The translations under genes and the position numbers were made by a program. A stretch of DNA of 64,000 bases, taken from assembly GCA_034440575.1 (NCBI GenBank), contig JAOTOL010001340.1, forward strand, positions 27,501 to 91,500. Reading direction: 5' to 3'. The stretch's first letter is position 1. The number at the start of each line of letters is the position of its first letter. A model generated the notes under the pieces. It was not told where the DNA came from and searched no databases. It saw only the letters and a list, made by a program, of their open reading frames with translations. Positions 23,358 to 33,850 of this stretch are shown piece by piece. This DNA is from Imbricaverruca yamaguchii (lineage: Eukaryota; Arthropoda; Thecostraca; Neoverrucidae).

Positions 23358-25080
23358 ATTCCTAATGGTTTCTAAAATGAACTGATGGAGGAGGAGGTCG
23401 ATCTGTTTGCTAATATACCACGACCCGATCATGTGCATTTGTGCAGCATCAATGGAAGTGGTGGTAATTTTGCTACCCTAAACAACCTTGGGATGATAAC
23501 TTTTCCACTGGTGCAATACAAAAGCAGCCGTGTTTTTCGCATTCAAGTGGTGGCAACGAAGTTGTCGGCTTGGCGCTCATTTCGATCGCTGATGGCTCCA
23601 CTCCACTCTACAGTTGGTGTGCATGTTCACAAGGGTGGAGCTTATTTGTTAATTTTCGAAGTATGATCGTCTTCCCCTCTCAATTTGTTTCTATGCATTA
23701 AATGAAAATTCAGGCAAAATATTAGCACAATTGGACAATTATTTTCAGGTACCGATGGTAAAGTTTCTGATACACCAAAGTTGCAGCCGCCCTTTTATTT
23801 CGCGTGCTGCTGATAATAGATTAATTATGTTGATAAATTTAGAACACAATTTGAACTATTAAGTAACTTGACACTTTCTTTCTCCTGTCATCACACATGC
23901 AACATGCAATCATTGTGGTAAAATTAATTAAATAATTCTTATTTTTAATATTTGTATCATTATTTTTAATTTACAAGGTTCAGTACAAGACTGGGAACAC
24001 AGATAAAGCCTTTAAGTTGTAAAACTGTGCCCCATTAAATATATAATTACAGTAGTAATATGTGTATACACAATATATATTATAATACAAGGGTAAAATG
24101 TTCGTTGAGCTGGACAATGATTGCTGAAATGAGATGTAGAGCTGACCAGGGAATACTAATCACCATATCGTCAAAAAGTAAACACTACGTAGGTGTATCA
24201 CGGTACACTATTTGAAAATAAAAGCGAAGTTATCACGGGCTTTGCAGAAAATCACAGACACAATGGGTGCATAAACATGTTACAATATTATTGTTTAATG
24301 CAACGAAGAATGGCTCTTAGATGCTCCTGGGTTTTGGACATTGCGAGCAAAGAAAATATACGACCTTCAATATACCAGGAGGCCCTGAGTACCTGGAGGT
24401 TCCACGTGTCCTTTTGCACGTTTTTTTCCCGCGTGCCTTTTTTTAATTTTTTAAGCTTGAGCTTTTTTCATCGCTCCTGACTATGGTCCCTGGCCGAAAC
24501 GTTGAGTAATAAAATATAACCCTTGCCGTTACTTCTGTTATAATATTATCACAGATTATACAAGCATACTCATTGCTGTTCATATACAACCAATCATCCG
24601 AATTCCATTGCTTTGCTGATAATGCAAGTTTTCCATGAATTTATATTCTAGACACGTTCAGATTTGTTCACTGTTTGAACTCATTGGACTGACTATGCGA
24701 ATGTGATGGTGGCGAATTGGTGTTTAGGGGGGCGTCGACTGCAAAGTCCATTTTGCGCGACTGACTATGCTTACTAAGCAACACAGTTGCAGCAGTATGT
24801 GTAATTGCTTGACTGTAGCTTCAGGCATTGTGCTCACTGCTCAGTTATTAATAGAACTGTTTGAATTGTCTTAATTCTTAATTTCTTATCTGTGTAAGTT
24901 AACTTACTGCTATTTTAAATGTCTTCGTGTAAATAGTAAATAAATACTCAAATAGTATAGTAGATATATAACATATTGACAGATAACTAATAAACAAATA
25001 CATGAGAATTGTGTAGCACAATTCTTTAAAATATCTTGTATTAAAATTCATTATTCGGTTGATTCCAAACGGTCTAACCA
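23358..25080. other. AT-rich intron stretch
   Basis: No gene was recognised. At 24482-24512 the motif TGGTCCCTGGCCGAAACGTT followed by GAGTAATAAA resembles 3' regions of some retroelements (the GCCGAAACGTT signature), but no associated coding sequence was found. Confidence 0.5.
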
Positions 25081-25121
25081 ATGATATTTTATTTTTCTTT
25101 AAGGTTCATATCTGATTGAAA

Positions 25122-26284
25122 ATGTCATCTGTGGCAAAAGCAACAAGATCTCAAACCAAGTTGTATCTTCTTGGCGACTCTGTGACTGAATTGGCAGGCA
25201 GCAAGTTGCTTTCATTGCGTATGGCTTTTGGATTCTTCGTACATCACCATCTCGATCTGAAGGAGACCATAAGACAATCGTCGACTGTTACCATCACGGA
25301 AATAGCAAAGTTTTGGAAGAAAACTAGAATCCCAATGAGAGATCATCAAAACTGCCAAACCAAGCTTCAGCAGACATTTGAAGAATGGCGTCTTCTGAAA
25401 AAGAACAAAGCGCGAACGTGGCCAACTAAACTCGCGAGAGAGTCGGCTTTTGCTTCCAGATTTGAAGATCTTTTTGATGTCGATCACGCTGATGCTCTGG
25501 CCAATACGTCAGTATTACAAGAAGACAAGAATTTCTGTCTAGCCCCGCGAGAAAAGGGAAGAAGGAGGTCGCTGGCTGGAGTAGATGTAAAGCTTGCTGC
25601 TAAGGAGAAAATGGCTTGCGAATGAGAGGAGCAAATGCTTGCCAGGCGACAGCGAGTGGAGCAAATGAAACAGTCAGCAGCTTCTACAGCTGAACAGATT
25701 TCATCCGGTTCTGAATCTGGAAACATCTCAGCAGAAGATAGTGAAAATATTGAAACTAGGGACAATGCGAGTGAGGGAGCTGTTGGAGGCATCACATTTC
25801 AGACAAGAAAAAGAAAGTAGGGGCGAAAAACTGTCGTTACTCAAGACCTCGCAGCAGCCCTCGATCGCACAGGTGTCAGACCGCAAAGCCGTTTGTTTTT
25901 GTTATAGCAGAAACTGCCAAAAGCTTTGAACAAAACGTTGATGAACTTGCTCTAAACAGGGACTCAATTCGCTGACAAAGAGTACAACACCGTGGCCAGA
26001 GATCTGCAAATATAAAGGCAGAGTTTCAGGGTAACGTTCCCCTTGTTGTTCACCGGGACGGCAAACTGATCCCTGATCTAATTAGAAAAAAGATGGTTGA
26101 TCGCCTACCAATATTGGTTTCAGGGAAGGGAGTTTCTCGGCTATTCACATTTGCCAAGCTTCCATCTGGAACAGGCGAGGCTCAAGCTCCTGCTGTCTTT
26201 GGAGCCATTGAAGCCTGGGGCGTAGCCGACAGCATCCGAGCTCTGTGTTTTGACACGACCAACTCTCATGTGTGTTGTCTATAA
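25122..26284 (+). pseudogene. Decayed transposon-type protein gene of an uncharacterised metazoan family
   Basis: From ATG 25122 the frame reads MSSVAKATRSQTKLYLLG and continues to a TGA at 25623-25625. It resumes in the same frame (EEQMLARRQRVEQM) to a TAG at 25818-25820, then continues with further breaks through LALNRDSIR, PLVVHRDGKLIPDL and MVDRLPILVSGKGVSRL. It ends at LPSGTGEAQAPAVFGA, IRALCFDTTNS and a stop at 26282-26284. The motifs VDRLP-LVSG and ALCFDTT recall a multicopy, lineage-scattered family of uncharacterised proteins with RNase-H-like acidic motifs, known to me only by recall. The part after CFDTT is missing, so the copy is broken and 3'-truncated. TTTTCTTTAAG just upstream resembles a splice acceptor. 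Function not assigned. Confidence 0.6.
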
Positions 26285-27119
26285 TAAATTAAGGTATAGT
26301 TTTATATACTCGTAATTCGTTGATTTTTTATTTGCATAATCGTTGAGGCCCTTGAGCTACCCCTAAACATAAGAATGCAATGTTCAGACTTCTCATACAG
26401 TGTTCCTATATATTAAGGAAGAGTTATATATTATATTAAGGAAGGTAAAAGTTTAAAAAGAAGCTTTTTTTAACTGTTTAAGCTCCAGTCTAATGTTCAC
26501 CTCGAGGGATGCGCCGGTCTGTACAAAATTTGGAGGATGGTTAGCTTACAACACTGTGTTTGCTTGTTCGGCGGCGATATCAGCACAAACAGCGACATTT
26601 TCATGTGGAGCTGGAAGCTGTTGCATCCTGCGAAACTGCTGTGAATAGTGTTCACTGACGGACATGTGCTCGTGTCTTACAGCAGGTCAGCTGAAGTCTT
26701 GATGTAGTTGAATTGAGTCTCGGCGTCTGGAGAATGTTTGTCACAAGATGGACTGCGCTTTTTTGTCTCCGTGACGCATCGTTGTCATTCGAACCGTTCC
26801 GGCTGGCATGCCGAAAGATCGATTTCTCTGGCGGTGACCGGCGTTGCCGTTTTCCGCGCCGTTTGCTGCATTTCCCTCGCCTCCGAACCACACACCCGTG
26901 GCAAGAGAACAATGGCGCGTCCCGCAGGCTGGCCGCCGCTCTGTGGGCTGGGAACACGGCCAATCGCCGCCGCCACCGTCACGCGAAGCAGGCTCGTACA
27001 AAGGTGTGTCGAGTCGCTTCTGTGAGGCTGGGAGAAAGTGTGCGCGAGGCTGTGGTCCGCTCCCCGGCGGAGAAAGGATGGCAGACAATCTTTTCGGAGT
27101 GGCAACAAAGGCACGCACG
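26285..27119. other. AT-rich then GC-rich flank, no gene recognised
   Basis: 26285-26700 is AT-rich without features. 26790-27119 is GC-rich and open in several frames on both strands, which is compositional. It leads straight into the 53-bp array. Confidence 0.5.
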
Positions 27120-27545
27120 TTCTTGGTCGCCGTGAGACAGCGGTTACCTTTGGTGTCCTGTGAGAGGCCGACAGCTTGGTCGCTGTGAGCAGTGGTTACC
27201 TTTGGTGTCCTGTGAGAGGCCGACAGCTTGGTCGCTGTGAGGCAGTGGTTACCTTTGGTGTCCTGTGAGAGGCCGACAGCTTGGTCGCCGTGAGGCAGCG
27301 GTTACCTTTGGTGTCCTGTGAGAGGCCGACAGCTTGGTCGCTGTGAGGCAGTGGTTACCTTTGGTGTCCTGTGAGAGGCCGACAGCTTGGTCGCTGTGAG
27401 GCAGTGGTTACCTTTGGTGTCCTGTGAGAGGCCGACAGCTTGGTCGCCGTGAGACAGCGGTTACCTTTGGTGTCCTGTGAGAGGCCGACAGCTTGGTCGC
27501 CGTGAGGCAGTGGTTACCTTTGGTGTCCGGTGAGAGGCGACAGCT
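27120..27545. repeat. 53-bp minisatellite, about eight units
   Basis: The anchor GGTTACCTTTGGTGTCCTGT recurs every 53 bp (one step is 52), with GAGAGGCCGACAGCTTGGTC between. Units differ by only one or two bases, so the array is homogeneous and probably young. Confidence 0.96.
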
Positions 27546-28164
27546 TGTGCATGGGAAGCGAAGACGTGTGTCGTGAAATTGAGCTATCAGATGTATAGGG
27601 TAGATTTAGAGAGCAGCGTCGTTGTCGCCACCCACGTGGCTGCCTGCCTGTGCGGGCAAAAACAACTGTATACAAGATACTAAAAGCTGGGCGAATTGAG
27701 ATTGCATGTTTCCGATTCCCTTTAAAATGTAATATGAAGCCTATGGCCTACGCTGGACATTTTGGAACAACATATATTTCAGAAACATCCCCCAAGTCTC
27801 AAGATGCATCCGTCGTTGCCTTACAACGCTCCCCTCTTTCCTCAGCGCTGAATTTCTTCCTCTTCCCTGAGGAAATCCTAGTAACGCGACTGCTTTTTAT
27901 TTCCCAGAACTACGGCTGTGTACGCAGCGTATACGAGCGTTCGCCTAGGAAACGCATGTGTAAAAAAATTAATGGTTTTGCTTTTTGTTTCGTTGAATGG
28001 TTTTGGTATTCTTCCCAGTGAATATCCCGGCATCAAAGCTAATCCTTTGCTATTGGCTTCGTCTGTCCTCGTCGCCTTCGTGAAAATCCTGTTTATGCCT
28101 CTGTTCTCAACGCTTCATGTGACGTTATGTGACGATCGTAACGCCTTAGAGCTCATTGTTTCAT
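27546..28164. other. Intron sequence, no feature recognised
   Basis: AT-rich. Two short + strand frames (27650-28021 and 27918-28169) show no domain and are not supported. Confidence 0.55.
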
Positions 28165-28690
28165 TGTGACAGCTGGGTGTCCATGGGAGAGTGAGCCTTG
28201 GTTGGCCTTGGCAAATGAGGAAGAAAGGTCAGACGTTCTCACTGCACCCCAGGTGCCAAAACAGTTGAGTGTGACGGACAGCAATATGAAAGGGTGGAGT
28301 CTCACCGCACGCCCCAAGTCACGAATCAGACAAGTGACAGACAGCGATATGAAGGGGTGGTGTCCCAATTAATGCTCTCAGGTAGCGAATCAGATGAGTG
28401 TGGCAGACAACGATATGAAGGGGTCGGTCCCACTGCATCCCCAGGTCACGGATTATACGAATGTAATGGACAGCCATATGATGGAGTGTGTCCCACTGCA
28501 TCCCCAGGTCACAGATCAGATGAGTGTAATGGACAGCGATATGATGGGGTGGTTCCCACTCCATCCCCAAGTCACGGATCAGATGAGTGTAATGGACAGC
28601 GATATGACGGGGTGGTTCCCACTGCATCCCCAAGTCACGGATCAGATGAGTATAATGGACAGCGATATGACGGGGTGGGATCGTGTGACG
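28165..28690. repeat. 63-bp degenerate minisatellite, about eight units
   Basis: The motif GATCAGATGAGTGTAATGGA recurs at a 63-bp step (for example 28514 and 28577), with CCCACTGCATCCCCAGGTCA between. Early units are strongly diverged and late units nearly identical. The unit is 21 codons, giving periodic open frames on both strands that are not taken as genes. Confidence 0.92.
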
Positions 28691-28895
28691 CCTGTTGATG
28701 GTCGACGTATTCTGCTGGTCGGTGTATTCTGCTGGTCGGTGTATTCTGTTGCCGGTGTCTGCTGGCTATGCATTCTGCTCTCGGTATCTGCTGGTGGGTG
28801 TATTCTGTTGCCGGTATCTGCTGGTCGATGTGTTCTGTTGCCGGTATCTGCTGGTCGGTATACTCTGCCGTCGGTATCTGTTGCTCGGTATATTC
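28690..28895. repeat. About 30-bp minisatellite
   Basis: Units of ATTCTGTTGCCGGTATCTGC plus TGGTCGGTGT, with 15-19 bp partial units at the start. It directly adjoins the 63-bp array. Confidence 0.88.
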
Positions 28896-29493
28896 TGATG
28901 TTTTCATGCCCACTGGTGGCAGGTGGCTATGCATATGCATGGCTCTTGGGTGATAGGTGACTGACAAGTGACTGACATGTTGACCGTGACATTCATGAAT
29001 GTGTCCGAGTGCAGCGCACTCGACATGGTCAGAGCGCTCAGATATGAGCTCAGCCTCCACTTTCGAATTTCTAGATGATGGCAGCCTGCGTCATAGGTGC
29101 ACAATATTTGTTGTTGGCGCGTCGTAAAGGACCCAATTCATCACCATCACTCTATCACTCTACATGACTGTGTACGTCTGCCATTTGTGTGTGAACACGT
29201 GCATTGATTATACACATGGTCGGAGTCACGTCATAGATGGCTATCTTTGACGGAAAACGACACTCTGAGACCAAGACGAAAATAGCATGCTGGCAGGCGA
29301 TCAAGGCTATATGCAGATAAAATAATTATGTATTTTGTGGAAAATACTAGGTAGCTTTGAGTATAAACAAATACAACTTATAGGGAGCACATCTTAGGGA
29401 TGGCAAACACCGTATGCGTATCCACACTCTGGATAATTTCTGTCTACAGAAGTGCGCCAATGATGTAGGCTAGTCGAGATCCACCCTCCGCGT
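28896..29493. other. Intron sequence, no feature recognised
   Basis: Mixed composition. Short direct repeats (TGACTGACA) occur near 28960. No gene. Confidence 0.5.
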
Positions 29494-30000
29494 TTGCCTG
29501 GTGTTCCCATAACGAAACACGTGAACTGCTACGCCACTGCTGCGGGCCGGAGCCGGGCCAGGGTCGTACGCTGTCCTCCGAGGCGAGTATCGCCCGCCGG
29601 CCGACCCCTGCGGCTAAGGCGACGGCTCGTGTCCCGCGGCCACCGACCGGTGGCGCCAGACCATTGTAGTTCCTGTGTCACGGCTCACGATCCGCAGGTC
29701 ACGGCCCGCGTACGTGCGGACGCGGTCAGCCGGCTGGTCGGCGGCGGCAGCGGCGGCGGGAAATAAGCGCGGGAGTTTTGTCCAGGCGAGCCGGCCGTCA
29801 GGCGTGCAATTTTCCCGTCAAACTGAGTTATGGTCACCGCGAGTGATGGGCGTTCGAACCGCGCTGGTCGCCGGCACCGTGCCGGCGCGACTCGGTGCTC
29901 AGCCGGTCGCGTCACGTGCCGTGCGCGTGCACGTGTCTGGCGTGGCGCACGTGCTACGTGTGCTGCACGTAGCGGCCGTTGTTTGACTCGCATCTCCTGT
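29494..30000. other. CpG-rich island with clustered CACGTG motifs
   Basis: About 500 bp of high GC and CpG density inside an AT-rich intron. 29900-29975 contains several CACGTG/ACGTG motifs in 75 bp. Open frames on both strands (29494-29766, 29675-29986 and 29993-29685) are compositional. It could be a regulatory island or a diverged array remnant; neither is demonstrated. An 11-G run follows at 30063-30073. Confidence 0.4.
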
Positions 30001-31183
30001 CTGAATAGAAGTGCTGAATAGAAGTGCGAAGGGGTGGCGCGACACGTGTTGGCCGAACCGCAGGGGGGGGGGGCTCCTAGGTCGCCATTCTAAACCGGCG
30101 CGATGAAGGGTGTCGGTCGTTATGAGACGCTCCAGACAGTGGTGTCGTCATGGCCACATCAGGCTGTCTTCACAGGTCCTCCGATCCTTTGTTATACGTC
30201 ATGCTCCGCTGAAGCACGTATCCACTGCGATATGCCGCATGGCCAGAATTATGTGCCTTTATATTGCCGCAGTGAAATTAACTCAGACGGCTTGTATTGA
30301 TGGTGCCCGTGGGCGACATTTGTCAAGAACCATTGAACCATTCGTGTTGATTCAAAATGCATTTTGAATCAACACGAATGCGAACACAAGAATATAAGTA
30401 GAATCGATCCAACGTCAAAGAACTAATCAACAGTAAAGCCGCAGTGAACTTCAACCACCAATGTATAATTAAATAAATAAACATATATATATATATATAT
30501 ATTATATATGTATATACGTGGAAGTATGGATGCATGTGTGTTTGCATGTATCTTTGTTTCTACAGATTAACCATTTGTGTGTCGTGTCACAGTTGTACTC
30601 CTGCTTCTCGTGCGCAATTTTCTGCTGTCTGGTCTACGATATATACGTGGCGGCCAGGGGCGGTTCCAGGAGTAAAACGAGTCGTGCCCCGCGCTCGAGG
30701 GGCCGATTTTGCAGAGATGTTGCACTAAATTTGCATTTTCTCGAATTCAAAGAATTTTTTTCAGATGAATATTGTTTTAGGCCTACCCAACGAATATTCC
30801 TTGTTCAAATCAGCTGAGTTTTTATCAATTAGATAAAGATTGTAAAGTCGTCCCCGAAGCCAGGATTCGTGACCCGCTCCTAGTAGCGGTAAGCCGAGCT
30901 ATGTCACAGGTGGCTTCCGTGCCGTTCAGGTATGCGTATCTCAAACGGTACAGCTTATCAGCGTGCTTGAGATGATGACGAAGAGACGAACTTGCAATGA
31001 TTCGCGGAGGTATCAATAATATCAGCGACGAATGTATAACCTCTGCCTCACGGGGTAAGGAAAGAAGCAGAAGGCTCATTGAGGGGGCTGAGATCCGCCG
31101 CTATGATGTCAAAGTCCCAAAGTTTTAGAATGCCCAAGTGTTCGTGATTGTGTTTCCGTTTGTTTGGGAGCCTTCGGACACGC
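30001..31183. other. Intron sequence with a TA microsatellite
   Basis: 30481-30515 is a (TA)n tract. No gene was recognised. The perfect palindrome at 30339-30380 is listed separately. Confidence 0.5.
30339..30380. repeat. Perfect 42-bp palindrome
   Basis: Two 21-base arms, CATTCGTGTTGATTCAAAAT+G and its exact reverse complement, meet at 30359/30360 with no loop. The match stops abruptly on both sides. Confidence 0.95.
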
Positions 31184-31513
31184 TGTTTCGGAGTCAGAAG
31201 TGACTGAGGACGCCAGTACTAACGTCTCGTGTGTCTGCTGCCCAGGTACCTGCAGACGTGCAGTTTCTGAGTCAGAAGTGATTGAGGACGCCAGAGCTAA
31301 CGTCTCGTGTGTCTGCTGTCCAGGTACCTGCAGACGTGCAGTTTCGAGCCAGAAGTGGTTGAGTCGCCAGTACTAACGTCTCGTGTGCTGCTGTCAGTAC
31401 CTGCAGACGTGCAGTTTAGGAAGTGATTGAGGACGCTGGCAACGTCTCGTGTGTCTGCTGTCCAGGTACCTGCAGACGTGCAGCTTGGCAGCCAGAAGTG
31501 ACGTCAGGACGTT
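31184..31513 (+). repeat. Ryk: Tandem array whose unit contains the 3' splice site of the next Ryk exon
   Basis: Units begin at 31246, 31324, 31397 and 31466 (steps 78, 73 and 69), after a partial unit from 31184. Each has GTACCTGCAGACGTGCAG (exon start), a decayed copy of the next roughly 30 exon bases, then a branch-point-like site (TACTAAC at 31217-31223 and 31371-31377, AGCTAAC in the second, CTGGCAAC in the last). A pyrimidine/GT stretch and an AG follow. The array thus offers four AG|GTACCTG acceptors, ending at 31245, 31323, 31396 and 31465. Only the last leads into a frame open to a donor. Confidence 0.88.
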
Positions 31514-31559
31514 GACGGTGCGCGATGTGGTGGACGTGGCTGAACAGCCATTACTGCAG
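31466..31559 (+). CDS. Ryk: RYK/Derailed receptor, internal exon: kinase-like domain helix D/E region
   Basis: The acceptor GCTGTCCAG at 31465 joins the two bases left at 6701 to give NLK-R-YLQTCSLAARSDV, then RTLTVRDVVDVAEQPLLQ. This aligns residue for residue with the RYK segment after NLK: a hydrophobic pair, Leu-x-x-Cys, a short linker, then a Thr/Ser-starting helix ending in Ala-x-Gln. The donor is CTGCAG|GTGCGC at 31560, phase 0. GC-rich third positions match the upstream exons. The following kinase exon (HRDLAARN equivalent) was not found before 64000. The first 48 bases are also part of the tandem array upstream. Exon identity is inferred from phase, splice sites and family alignment; no transcript evidence is available. 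Confidence 0.8.
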
Positions 31560-31588
31560 GTGCGCTGTCTGTTGTGGCACAACTGCTG

Positions 31589-31670
31589 TGAGCATCTGTC
31601 ACACTGATGTGGCAGCCAGGAACTGCTGGTGAGCATCTGTCACACTGATGTGGCAGCCAGGAACTGCTGG
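31589..31670. repeat. 41-bp direct repeat, two copies
   Basis: TGAGCATCTGTCACACTGAT plus GTGGCAGCCAGGAACTGCTGG occurs at 31589 and 31630 without change, 30 bp after the exon donor. Confidence 0.93.
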
Positions 31671-32195
31671 TAGGTTCTGCTCGTCGGCTTCTCAGATGTC
31701 GATGCAGCACCTTTCTCCTCGTCCAACTCTCATGTTCTGTTATTATGGCATACCTTTAGTATGATCCACACACTCAGATTCACCACCATCTTAGTTGCGG
31801 CATGCTTATTGTTGCAGATTCAATGTAGCCCTTGTTCTTTTCCTCCGTCATGTTCGACTGCTAGGTCACGTAGCGTCGTCCAACTGCCACAGCGGCTTCT
31901 CGCGAATGGACTTGGGAGTCTAGAAGTCTGTAGATTGTGAGCAATATATTTTGTGATACAAATGAATTGTCCAACATTTTGGCTAGTACAATCCCAGACT
32001 TACGATGTGCACATAGGTGTCGCCATGGCGGGGAACTGGGGAACGCGTCCAGTCTCATTAAATCTGACGTTACGCATATGGTGTTGTATGGAAAGAATCA
32101 ACCCAAACCACTCCTGTCTCCCAAACCCAAAGCTTGTGTATCCATGGATATGAGGCTGACGATGCATGCATGTATATTATATACATGCACCGTCA
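31671..32195. other. Intron sequence, no feature recognised
   Basis: No gene or transposon end seen. Confidence 0.5.
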
Positions 32196-32197
32196 CG

Positions 32198-32254
<57 letters not shown>

Positions 32255-32265
32255 ATATATATGTG

Positions 32266-32338
<73 letters not shown>

Positions 32339-32345
32339 GTATGTA
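32196..32345. repeat. CA/TA/GT microsatellite
   Basis: (CA)n followed by (TA)n with GTGT interruptions. Tyr/Ile-rich open frames across it are artefacts. Confidence 0.97.
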
Positions 32346-32640
32346 TATACATCAAAGCAATCTCAAAGCAAGTGATGTCAACAACATGTAATGAATGCCA
32401 CGTCATTTGTTTACGTGATTTTTTGGGGGGCACGGTCGCAAGATCCTGAGCTTCGGATTTTGTAGTGTGGAGAATATCTGCCGAAGATATCAACGTTTAC
32501 AATATCGTTGAAATATAGTCGACAAAATAGACGAAGTGTGGTGCGGTGTTGAAAGCTACTGGCACTTCGTGATAACTTATTTTGTCAATGAATTGGTTAA
32601 CAGCATGGCGCTGTTTGGAAGTATGGGGCCTATAACTGTG

Positions 32641-33040
32641 CTGGCAAATACTTACCACCCTGTCGCATCTTACTGAACTCTGGCAAATACCTGCCACCCT
32701 GTCGTATCTTACTGAACTCAGTTCATGGCGTCCGAACCTCGGCAAATACCTGCCACCCTGTCGTATCTTACTGAACTCAGTTCATGGCGTCCGAACCTCG
32801 GCAAATACCTGCCACCCTGTCGTATCTTACTGAACTCAGTTCATGGCGTCCGAACCTCGGCAAATACCTGCCACCCTGTCGTATCTTACTGAACTCAGTT
32901 CATGGCGTCCGAACCCCGGCAAATACCTGCCACCCTGTCGTATCTTACTGAACTCAGTTCATGGCGTCCGAACCTCGGCAAATACCTGCCACCCTGTCGC
33001 ATCTTACTGAACTCAGTTCATGGCGTCCGAACCTCGGCTG
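32641..33040. repeat. 59-bp minisatellite, about 6.5 units
   Basis: The step is a constant 59 bp, with CTCGGCAAATACCTGCCACC, CTGTCGTATCTTACTGAACT and CAGTTCATGGCGTCCGAAC in each unit. Units are nearly identical; the first is partial and more diverged. Confidence 0.96.
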
Positions 33041-33489
33041 CGCCAGGCCAACACGATTTATGCCGAGTGATGACTTGACGGGCCACCGTACAGTCGTCCC
33101 TAATCACACCATGATGCTTGTTTTGTATCACTAAAGGCACCAGACTCGCAAGGAATTATTATCCGCAGTGTGTTATGTCAGTGTTTTCGTTCGCCTTCCT
33201 CGATGTTTTCTCTCACGTCTATCTGAAACGAGTTGTAACGAAGGGAGGCATGCCACCAGTACAGGTGGACAAATCGTCATGGAAAAGACACGATGATTGG
33301 CGCTGCAAGACAGCACTCTCTCCCACGACAGCTCCCCTCGCGAAGTTCCCCGGGGCCGCATGGAAGCCATCCATCATTGCCCCAGATGTCGGCGAACGAT
33401 TTTTATCACGACTGGCATTTTTCCCAGACGCGCTTTGCATCTGTTTCGGCTTAGTGCCGACGGCCTGGGCACTAATATATGTGAGTGTC
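33041..33489. other. Intron sequence, no feature recognised
   Basis: The 295-codon frame 33118-34005 starts here but is sustained mainly by the GC-rich array downstream. No domain. Confidence 0.5.
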
Positions 33490-33850
33490 GTGGCGCCGGC
33501 CGGAATGTGCCCGGCGACAGACGGTGTGCCGGCGGACCGGCTGGCGGGACCGCTGTCGCGCCGGCCGGGATGTGCCCGGCTGGCGGGACCGCTGTCGCGC
33601 CGGCCGGGATGTGCCCGGCGACAGACGGTGTGCCGGCGGACCGGCTGGCGGGACCGCTGTCGCGCCGGCCGGGATGTGCCCGGCGACAGACGGTGTGCCG
33701 CGGACCGGCTGGCGGGACCGCTGTCGCGCCGGCCGGGATGTGCCCGGCTGGCGGGACTGCTGTCGCGCCGGCCGGGATGTGCCCGGCGACAGACGGTGTG
33801 CCGGCGGACCGGCTGGCGGGACCGCTGTCGCGCCGGCCGCGCCGCGCCGA
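33490..33850. repeat. GC-rich minisatellite with 65-bp and 39-bp units
   Basis: The long unit joins GCGCCGGCCGGGATGTGCCC, GGCGACAGACGGTGTGCCGG and CGGACCGGCTGGCGGGACCG. The short unit lacks the middle 26 bp. Long and short units alternate. Frames open on both strands are compositional. Confidence 0.93.

Noticed and set aside
24470..24520. Hammerhead-ribozyme-like motif around GCCGAAACGTT
   Set aside because: The CTGATGA core is not present and the three stems could not be drawn.
31246..31396. Alternative Ryk exons starting at the upstream copies of GTACCTGCAG
   Set aside because: In the phase set by 6701 each runs into a stop before a donor, so they are treated as decoy acceptors.
32098..32493. 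Tyr/Ile-repeat frames
   Set aside because: Translation of a TA microsatellite.
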